DNA from: a bacterium
GTDB lineage: Bacteria; Patescibacteriota; Minisyncoccia; UBA6257; Colwellbacteraceae
Direction of reading: 5' to 3'
Assembly (NCBI GenBank): GCA_021787205.1
Contig: JAJYME010000008.1
Location: 1-39,302, forward strand
DNA: 39,302 nt
A program made the translations under genes and the position numbers. Within the stretch, counting starts at the first letter, position 1. Each line of letters begins with the position of its first letter. Shown piece by piece: positions 27,261-33,650 of this stretch. The notes under the pieces are model-generated. The model was not told where the DNA came from. It made no database searches and saw only the letters and a list, made by a program, of their open reading frames with translations.

Positions 27261-27400
27261 CCGATACGGGCTCATATATTTAAAAATTGAAACCATGTGG
27301 AGGTCAGCGGTTCGACTCCGCTACGGTCCACTGATACGGGCTCATATATTTAAAAATTGAAACCATGTGGAGGTCAGCGGTTCGACTCCGCTACGGTCCA
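27261..27400 (+). repeat. two tandem 70-bp direct repeats, each = inverted-repeat right arm + tRNA-Ala 3' half
   Basis: 27261-27330 and 27331-27400 differ at one base (CCGATA/CTGATA). Confidence 0.95.
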
Positions 27401-27402
27401 CA

Positions 27403-27445
27403 AAAAAACAGCGAGTTAGTCTCGCTGTTTTTATTATTTTTTTTC
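27403..27445 (+). terminator. intrinsic terminator closing the tRNA cluster; shared with the convergent zinc-ribbon gene
   Basis: AAACAGCGAG-TTAGT-CTCGCTGTTT with T/A runs. Confidence 0.8.
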
Positions 27446-27688
27446 TCTCCAATAGGGAAGGGTCGCCATGTTTGAAACGGTCAGGTTTTCCGCCTCTTCT
27501 CTCGAGGCGCCGGTAGCTTCCATAAAATATTTTACTCCGCCTTCTTTGATCTCGTCGTAAGAACCGACGGTTCCGGTTTCTTGGCTTTGGCAATAGACGC
27601 AGAAACCATTGCTGAATTTAGAAACTTCATCGGGGTTTTCCAAGGGCATTCCGCAAGCTTGGCAGGTATTTGTGTTTTCCATTTCCAT
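27434..27688 (-). CDS. small putative zinc-ribbon protein
   Basis: CQACGMPLENPDEVSKFSNGFCVYCQ (two CxxC); exact start uncertain. Confidence 0.75.
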   Translation of the reverse strand: MEMENTNTCQACGMPLENPDEVSKFSNGFCVYCQSQETGTVGSYDEIKEGGVKYFMEATGASREEAENLTVSNMATLPYWREKK

Positions 27689-27775
27689 AATCTTGCCATA
27701 AAATTTTCCGGTTGTCATTGCGAATAAACGAGGTTTCGACGGGAGGCTCTTTGTGTTATCATTAGTCTAATAGTT

Positions 27776-28876
27776 ATGAGGTCAAACAGGGCTTTTACGC
27801 TTATAGAACTTTTGATTGTTATCGGCATCATTGCCATTATGAGCTCAATCGGCGTTGGGTATTATTTTGGCTACTATAAGCAGACCGTCCTTAGGTCCCA
27901 GGCTGACAAGATCAGCTCTTTCCTTTACCTTGTCCAACAGAAATCGATCGGCCAGGAGGGCAGGACTAACTGGGGCGTCCATTTTGAGAATCCTTCTACT
28001 GGCACTCCTTACTACGCCTCCTTCCAGGGGACTTCGTACTCGACTCCGGTAGAAAAGTTTTATCTCGATGGTTCTTTGACATACGAATATCCGGCAAGCG
28101 GCCAGAGCTTGGACGTGGTCTTCAGCAAGATTACCGGCAGGACTTACGATAATCAGTATAAGAAAATATATCTTAAGAATACGAGCGGGGAAGGAGATAG
28201 GTCTATTCGGGTGACGCCAATCGGGGTCATTGCCGTTGATGATGGAGAAGTGGCCTGGTGGAAGCTTGATGAGGGCAGCGGCACCTTGGCCGTCGATAAT
28301 ACTGTCTTTCGCTCCAACGCTTCTTTTGTCGGCGCTCCGACCTGGTCTCCAATAGCCGATTGCCGCGGCGAAAGCCAGTGTCTGACTTTCTCTGCCGGCA
28401 ACTACCTCTCCGTCGGCAATGCCGTTCCCTTGAGGATCACCGGCAACCAGACGATCATGATGTGGCTTTATCCGACAAGCTTCGCCTCCCGCCGAAATCC
28501 GTATAATAAGGCCTATGGCGGCGAGGGGACGATTACCCAGGAAACCAGCGGTTCCTTGAGTTATTATTACGGCACTTATGGCGGCGACGGTGGCTCCTAT
28601 CAAGGGTTTGGCAGCACTCCGATCACGATCAATACCTGGTCCCACGTGGCTATCGTGAGGGATCTGACCAATATGAAACTTTACTGGTATATAAACGGCA
28701 AGCAGGTCTCTATGACGAACGCTACTTATTCGGCGGCGGTCAGCGGCACCAACAGCGTTTACATCGGTCACGGCTATGCCGGCGATTATGTTGGCAGGAT
28801 TGACGATGTCAGAGTTTACGACCGGGCCCTGACAGGGGCTGAGATCAAGAAGATTTACGAGCAGACAAGACAATAA
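27776..28876 (+). CDS. type IV pilin/pseudopilin-like protein with C-terminal LamG-like domain
   Basis: RAFTLIELLIVIGIIAIMSSIGVGYYF; EVAWWKLDEGSGTLAVDN...WSHVAIVRDLTNMKLYWYINGKQ...GRIDDVRVYDRALTGAEIKKIYE. Confidence 0.87.
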   Translation: MRSNRAFTLIELLIVIGIIAIMSSIGVGYYFGYYKQTVLRSQADKISSFLYLVQQKSIGQEGRTNWGVHFENPSTGTPYYASFQGTSYSTPVEKFYLDGSLTYEYPASGQSLDVVFSKITGRTYDNQYKKIYLKNTSGEGDRSIRVTPIGVIAVDDGEVAWWKLDEGSGTLAVDNTVFRSNASFVGAPTWSPIADCRGESQCLTFSAGNYLSVGNAVPLRITGNQTIMMWLYPTSFASRRNPYNKAYGGEGTITQETSGSLSYYYGTYGGDGGSYQGFGSTPITINTWSHVAIVRDLTNMKLYWYINGKQVSMTNATYSAAVSGTNSVYIGHGYAGDYVGRIDDVRVYDRALTGAEIKKIYEQTRQ

Positions 28877-28887
28877 TTTTTTATCCA

Positions 28888-29370
28888 ATGACATTAGCTG
28901 ATTATTTTTTTATTTTTGGCGCCAAATATCTTTTTTTGCTGGCGCCGGCGGTCGCTTCCATCTGGTTGCTTAGGTTGCCTAAGGACCAGAAAAGGAAAGT
29001 CGCCGCTTTCGGGTTGATTGCCTTGCCCGCGATTTATGTTGCGGCTAAGATCGGGTCAGCTCTCTATTTTGATCCGCGTCCTTTCGTGGTCGGCGGCTTT
29101 TCCCCACTCATTCCCCATAAGGCCGATAACGGCTTTCCCTCGGATCATACTTTGATCACCGCCGCCATTGCCTCGGTTGTTTACTATTTCAATAAGAATG
29201 TTTCGACAGCCATTTGGTGGCTCGCGGTCATGGTCGGGATCTCCCGGGTCTATGCCGGAGTCCATCATCCGGTCGATATCCTGGGGAGCCTGGCGATTGC
29301 CGCTATCGTTTCCTGGGCGGTTTGGCTCGTTTTCGAAAAGTTCTATAAGAAAGGTAAGAATACCCCTTAA
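28888..29370 (+). CDS. PAP2-superfamily phosphatase (undecaprenyl-diphosphatase-like)
   Basis: DNGFPSDHTLITAAIA...SRVYAGVHHPVDILGSLAIA. Confidence 0.88.
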   Translation: MTLADYFFIFGAKYLFLLAPAVASIWLLRLPKDQKRKVAAFGLIALPAIYVAAKIGSALYFDPRPFVVGGFSPLIPHKADNGFPSDHTLITAAIASVVYYFNKNVSTAIWWLAVMVGISRVYAGVHHPVDILGSLAIAAIVSWAVWLVFEKFYKKGKNTP

Positions 29371-29383
29371 ATCCGGGGTATTT
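29359..29383 (+). terminator. hairpin terminator
   Basis: AATACCCC-TTAAATCC-GGGGTATT then TGTCTTT. Confidence 0.55.
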
Positions 29384-29410
29384 GTCTTTCTGACGGGAAT
29401 ATGGTACAAT
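29382..29410 (+). promoter_or_regulatory. putative promoter TTGTCT-17-TACAAT for the RRM gene
   Basis: spacer exactly 17 nt; about 100 nt upstream of ATG 29519. Confidence 0.5.
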
Positions 29411-29475
29411 TCCAACGTAAGTATAAAAACTCTATTCGTGACGTGTGTTCTTTTATGTACTAGTTCGTCAACAAA

Positions 29476-29526
29476 ATGAGGAAACGGTTGGCTTACGCAA
29501 AAAAAGTAAAAAAAATAAATGAATAA
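29476..29526 (+). CDS. possible 16-aa leader peptide/uORF overlapping the RRM start
   Basis: MRKRLAYAKKVKKINE*, stop TAA 29524-29526 overlaps the downstream start region (ATG 29519). Confidence 0.35.
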   Translation: MRKRLAYAKKVKKINE

Positions 29527-29773
29527 ACTTTACGTTGGAGGACTTCCTTATTCCACTAGGGATAACGATCTCGCTTCTGAGTTTTCCGCTGCCGGAAATG
29601 TTGTCTCTGCTGTTATCATCATGGACAAGATGTCTGGACGCTCAAAGGGTTTTGGATTCGTTGAATTCGCTACCAAAGAGGAAGCTGACAAAGCTATTGA
29701 AATGTTTAACGGAAAGGATTTCGGAGGACGCACCATCATTGTTAATGAGGCTCGCCCTATGCAATCCCGCTAA
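29519..29773 (+). CDS. RRM-type RNA-binding protein
   Basis: 84 aa; RNP2 KLYVGGL and RNP1 KGFGFVEF. Confidence 0.93.
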   Translation: MNKLYVGGLPYSTRDNDLASEFSAAGNVVSAVIIMDKMSGRSKGFGFVEFATKEEADKAIEMFNGKDFGGRTIIVNEARPMQSR

Positions 29774-29780
29774 GCAATAA

Positions 29781-29809
29781 TAAAACACCCCATAATTGGG
29801 GTGTTTTCT
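29781..29809 (+). terminator. bidirectional intrinsic terminator
   Basis: AAAACACCCC-ATAATT-GGGGTGTTTT. Confidence 0.8.
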
Positions 29810-29814
29810 GTTGG

Positions 29815-29902
29815 GCGGAGAGTAGAGGATTCGAACCTCTGAGGGGATTTCTCCCCAAGCGCATTTCGAGTGCGCCGCACTAGACCTCTATGCGAACTCT
29901 CC
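29815..29902 (-). tRNA. tRNA-Ser (anticodon CGA)
   Basis: reverse strand: GGAGAGT/ACTCTCC acceptor, GCGCA-CTCGAAA-TGCGC, long variable arm, AGAGG-TTCGAAT-CCTCT. Confidence 0.92.
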
Positions 29903-30004
29903 TTGTTATCTTAGGAGTATCTTAGTCTTTTTTCTGGTAAAAATCAAAAAAAATATTCAAATAGACATTTGAATATATTTATCTTTGATGATAGAATAGG
30001 GGAC

Positions 30005-30340
30005 ATGGAACAAGTAAAAAATATTGATGTCTCAAATTTTGATGCCGAAGTCTTGGCGTCAGACGTCCCTGTTTTGGTTGATTTCTGGGCGCCTTGGTGC
30101 GGTCCTTGCCGAATGATGGCTCCCATCTTGGATATGCTCGCCGAGGGTTCGGAAGGCAAATTCAAGGTAATGAAGGTTGACGTGGAAAATCCTGTTAACG
30201 CTCCGCTCGCAATCAAGTACCAAATCGCGAGTATTCCTAACATGAAGCTCTTCAAGGGCGGCGCGGTTGCCGATGAGTTTATTGGGGTGACTGATCTCAA
30301 GACCTTGCAGGCGGCAATCAAGGAGGATCTTGATGACTAA
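30005..30340 (+). CDS. trxA: thioredoxin
   Basis: VLVDFWAPWCGPCRMMAPIL; KYQIASIPNMKLFKGG; start ATG 30005. Confidence 0.95.
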   Translation: MEQVKNIDVSNFDAEVLASDVPVLVDFWAPWCGPCRMMAPILDMLAEGSEGKFKVMKVDVENPVNAPLAIKYQIASIPNMKLFKGGAVADEFIGVTDLKTLQAAIKEDLDD

Positions 30341-30611
30341 GAAAGAGCTCGCGGAAACCTTGAAGCTCATCGGCGAGGAAAACAGGCTCTATATCATCTG
30401 TGAGCTTCTTAAGAACAAGAGGCTCAACGTCACGGAAATCTCGTCGAAGGTCGATGTCTCCATCGCCACCGCTTCCCATCATTTGAAGGCTTTGGAAAAA
30501 GGAGGCGTCCTTCTTTCTGTCAAATCGGGCAAGGAGGTTTATTATTCCTTGGCAGACCTGGAGATGATGTCTGAGCTCAGGGATTTGATTTGCAAAAACA
30601 CGAAGATCTAA
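30330..30611 (+). CDS. ArsR-family winged-helix regulator
   Basis: LNVTEISSKVDVSIATASHHLKALEKGGVLLSVKSGKEVYYSL; overlaps trxA by 11 nt. Confidence 0.88.
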   Translation: MMTKKELAETLKLIGEENRLYIICELLKNKRLNVTEISSKVDVSIATASHHLKALEKGGVLLSVKSGKEVYYSLADLEMMSELRDLICKNTKI

Positions 30612-30637
30612 AAACGCCTTGCGGCGTTTTTTGTTTT
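30610..30637 (+). terminator. intrinsic terminator
   Basis: AAAAACGCC-TTGC-GGCGTTTTTTG. Confidence 0.8.
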
Positions 30638-30678
30638 TTCGCTTTTGCGATGACGATAGTTGTTGTATAATTTTATCA

Positions 30679-32337
30679 ATGAAAAAACAAAGAGGAATAA
30701 AAGGTTTTACTCTTGTTGAGCTTTTGATCTATACGGCCATCTTTACCATGACCGCCGGACTTTTGACGAGTATCTTGATTATGATCAGCAATATCCAAAC
30801 AAAGGAAAACGCATCATTCGAGGTTACCCGTCAGTTGCAATTCATTACCCAGACCGTCCAGTATGCCATTCGCGATTCGGCGGTCGTTGAAAAGGTATAT
30901 GAAGGAAATGATCCGGCTATTGCCTGTACCCAATTTTGCTCCGTCCTTCTCCGTGAGTCCGATCCGACTCTTGATCCTACCATAATCACTTCCGATGCCG
31001 GAGGGGTCTATATCCAAGAAGGCGCCAATCCGAAGGTTCCTCTGACCTCGACCAAGGTGAGGGTATCAGGCCTGACTTTCAAAAAGACGGATAACCCTGG
31101 CGGCATGTCCACGACGGCAGTCAGCCTTTCCATTGTTTATGACGGAGGCACTCCGGAACTTACCTTTTCCAAATCCCTGACCTCTGCCATCGCCCACGTC
31201 CAGGCCGCCACCTTCGATTCCGAACTCCTGCCTGACACTGATGCCGCAAGAGGGATAGGTAGCTCGACTTTGAGATGGAAGGATGCGACCTTGTCGAATG
31301 GGATTACGATTGTCGGCCCTGAAGCCGTCGGAGATTCGGCTAACATCACGATGAGAATGGGAACGGCTCACGGCTCAAGCAATATAAGCCAATATTATGC
31401 TTCCGGCACTCCCGACAAATATGGTGCCCATATGGATGTCGGCGGCACGCCTTTGCTTTATTTGGAAGCTGACAGCGGCACCGCGACCAGGAGATCATAT
31501 CTTTTGAATAGTAACTTAGGAATCGGGACGGCGAACCCGACATCTCCACTTAATGTGTACAACAATACGGTCTGGACTTCTTATGCCGATAACGAGTACC
31601 CTGCTATCTTTAGAACCAATAGCTATGTTGGCATAAAGGTCAAAGCCGATGGTAATGGCTACGCGCCGGCTTCCGTTGTATTGGAATCAACACAAGGGAC
31701 ATCAAGAGGTCAGGGTATATATTATTCTAATTCTACTACAAGCAATCTATGGTTTTCTGGAACGCCTTATACCAGTTCAAATGATAGGTATATTGTGGCT
31801 TATAAGAGTTCGGCAACTTTTACAGGTGATGTTGCTCAAACTGGCAATGCCTTAATGACAGTTCTAACAAACGGGAATGTCGGTATAGGTATGGTTCCGA
31901 CCTACAAGCTTGATGTTACTGGGGATCTGAGAATCACCGGCACGCCCTATAGAGCCGGTGGGGATATCGCTTGGACCGTCCCTTCTGACGCTAGGTTGAA
32001 GAATATCAAAGGCGATTATACTTCCGGTCTCAAGGAAATCTTAGCCCTGACTCCGGTCCGTTATACCTATAAGGAGAATAAGGAAATGGAGCTTCGCTCC
32101 GACAAGGAATATGTCGGTATTATCGCCCAGGAAGCCCAGAAGGTAATCCCGGAATCAGTTTCGACCGATAGTCGCAATGGCTATCTGACTCTTAATACCA
32201 CCCCGATCTTTTGGAGCATTATCAATGCCATTAAGGATCTGAATAAGTCCGATGATGATTTGAGGGCTCAGATAAAGAGTCAGCAAGAGCAGATAAACGC
32301 CCTTGAGGCCCGGCTTAAGTCCTTGGAGAACAGGTAG
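30679..32337 (+). CDS. prepilin-like protein with C-terminal S74-type tail-fibre intramolecular chaperone domain
   Basis: GFTLVELLIYTAIFTMTAGLL N-terminus; C-terminal NVGIGMVPTYKLDVTGDLRI...SDARLKNIKGDYTSGLKEILALTPVRYTYK...YVGIIAQEAQKVIPESV...NALEARLKSLENR. Confidence 0.87.
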   Translation: MKKQRGIKGFTLVELLIYTAIFTMTAGLLTSILIMISNIQTKENASFEVTRQLQFITQTVQYAIRDSAVVEKVYEGNDPAIACTQFCSVLLRESDPTLDPTIITSDAGGVYIQEGANPKVPLTSTKVRVSGLTFKKTDNPGGMSTTAVSLSIVYDGGTPELTFSKSLTSAIAHVQAATFDSELLPDTDAARGIGSSTLRWKDATLSNGITIVGPEAVGDSANITMRMGTAHGSSNISQYYASGTPDKYGAHMDVGGTPLLYLEADSGTATRRSYLLNSNLGIGTANPTSPLNVYNNTVWTSYADNEYPAIFRTNSYVGIKVKADGNGYAPASVVLESTQGTSRGQGIYYSNSTTSNLWFSGTPYTSSNDRYIVAYKSSATFTGDVAQTGNALMTVLTNGNVGIGMVPTYKLDVTGDLRITGTPYRAGGDIAWTVPSDARLKNIKGDYTSGLKEILALTPVRYTYKENKEMELRSDKEYVGIIAQEAQKVIPESVSTDSRNGYLTLNTTPIFWSIINAIKDLNKSDDDLRAQIKSQQEQINALEARLKSLENR

Positions 32338-32383
32338 TCCTCCACTTTTTGCCAAAATCAATTTATGATACAATAAAAACCAT

Positions 32384-32935
32384 ATGAGAGACTTAGTAAC
32401 ACCACGAGAGCCGTATTTTCAATCACAACATTCAAATATGAATAAAAAATCAAATCTTACAACTACCGTTGCGATTTTGTTATCCCTTGCCATTTTAGGG
32501 GCCGCCGCCTGCTTTGTCATTGGTTATGCCTACAGGCCTTACGTTGCCGTTTATCTTTCAACCGGTGATATCTACTACGGAAAGTTGTCTTATTTCCCGA
32601 CCTTGAAACTTATCAACCCTTGGTTTATCCAAAAGACCCAAGACGGTCAGCTCGCTTTATCCAGATTCTCTGACGCTGTCTGGAAACCTGAGAGCGAGAT
32701 CGTTATCGCCAGGGATAAGGTTGTCTTTATCGCCAAGCTTGATAAGACCAGTCCGGTCATTGATGCTATTGATGGAAAGCAATCCGCCGTCCAGCAACAG
32801 CAGCAGGGTCAGCAGACTCAGCCCCAACAGCAGGTCCAGCAACCGGTTCAACAGAACCAGCCAGGAACTAACGATGGCGTTTCCAATCCGACTAAGGACA
32901 CTACCACCAACACCAATCAGCCTAAAAGAAATTAA
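32384..32935 (+). CDS. single-pass membrane protein with Gln-rich C-terminal tail, unknown
   Basis: TM ILLSLAILGAAACFVIGYAY; YVAVYLSTGDIYYGKL; poly-Q/P tail; start may be the later ATG. Confidence 0.6.
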   Translation: MRDLVTPREPYFQSQHSNMNKKSNLTTTVAILLSLAILGAAACFVIGYAYRPYVAVYLSTGDIYYGKLSYFPTLKLINPWFIQKTQDGQLALSRFSDAVWKPESEIVIARDKVVFIAKLDKTSPVIDAIDGKQSAVQQQQQGQQTQPQQQVQQPVQQNQPGTNDGVSNPTKDTTTNTNQPKRN

Positions 32936-32964
32936 TAAAACACCCTTAAGGGTGTTTTATTTTG
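32935..32964 (+). terminator. bidirectional intrinsic terminator
   Basis: AATAAAACACCC-TTAA-GGGTGTTTTATT. Confidence 0.85.
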
Positions 32965-33610
32965 CTCTGGCAAAAACGAGGTAATCGATCTTTCTGACTC
33001 CGGCGCTTCTCAATATCCTTGCCGCCTCATTCATAGTCGCTCCGCTGGTTCGGATATCATCAACTAAGATGACTTTTTCGGGAATCTGGCTTTGGCTGTC
33101 GATCGCGAATGCCCCTCTGATGTTTTCCATTCTCTCGGCGTCGCTCTCAAGCAGGCTTTGGGGTGTGGTCATTCTTGTTCTTTTCAAGATTGCTAAGACG
33201 GGGATCTTCAATTCCTTGCCTATCCTTCCGGCTAATAATTCTGCCTGGTTAAAACCCCTGGCTCTGAGCTTCCTCGGGTGAAGGGGGACCGGAACGATAG
33301 CTGCCCCAGGAATTGATTCTTCCAACCCGCTGGTTCTTATATGTGCCGTCATGAATCGCGCCATGGGAGCCGCCGCTGATCTGTCACAGTCATATTTCAA
33401 TCTTTTAATGAAGCCGGCTGAGACATCATCGTAGTCAAAGGGTGAATAAACCAGCACTCCGCCACTTTTCTCGGGATTTTTCTTGATGATGATTGCCGAG
33501 AGGCATTTTCCACAGAGATGGTCATCTCTCTCATTATCCAGCAATATCTGATTGCAGGAAATGCAAAAGGTGGGGAATAGGGAATCGAGAATGAAATTTA
33601 ATAAAAACAT
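32957..33610 (-). CDS. comF: ComF-family phosphoribosyltransferase-like protein
   Basis: CISCNQIL...CGKC zinc ribbon; VPVPLHPRKLRARGFNQAELLA; VILVDDIRTSGATMNEAARILR. Confidence 0.9.
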   Translation of the reverse strand: MFLLNFILDSLFPTFCISCNQILLDNERDDHLCGKCLSAIIIKKNPEKSGGVLVYSPFDYDDVSAGFIKRLKYDCDRSAAAPMARFMTAHIRTSGLEESIPGAAIVPVPLHPRKLRARGFNQAELLAGRIGKELKIPVLAILKRTRMTTPQSLLESDAERMENIRGAFAIDSQSQIPEKVILVDDIRTSGATMNEAARILRSAGVRKIDYLVFARAK

Positions 33611-33650
33611 TTCTTGTTTTTCGATGTTTCTGTTATAATTAACATTAATT

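Noticed and set aside
27170-27292. Inverted repeat as a whole-genome-amplification chimera artefact
   Set aside because: The arms differ by an indel and a substitution, and the outer tRNA halves are mutually complementary in the acceptor stem, so recent artefact duplication is unlikely; read-level checking is still needed
27166-27360. 64-aa + ORF over the tRNA-Ala cluster
   Set aside because: Translation of tRNA sequence; not a protein gene
27261-27400. Possible CRISPR array from the regular 70-bp repeats
   Set aside because: Only two units, contiguous without spacers, and the sequence is tRNA-derived
27123-27400. Group I or group II intron in a tRNA
   Set aside because: The interruption is only about 120 nt and mostly a complete tRNA; no catalytic core elements were seen. 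Not formally tested with covariance models
27845-28894. 349-aa minus-strand ORF antisense to the LamG pilin
   Set aside because: Shadow ORF of a convincing pilin-LamG protein; low-complexity product with no domain
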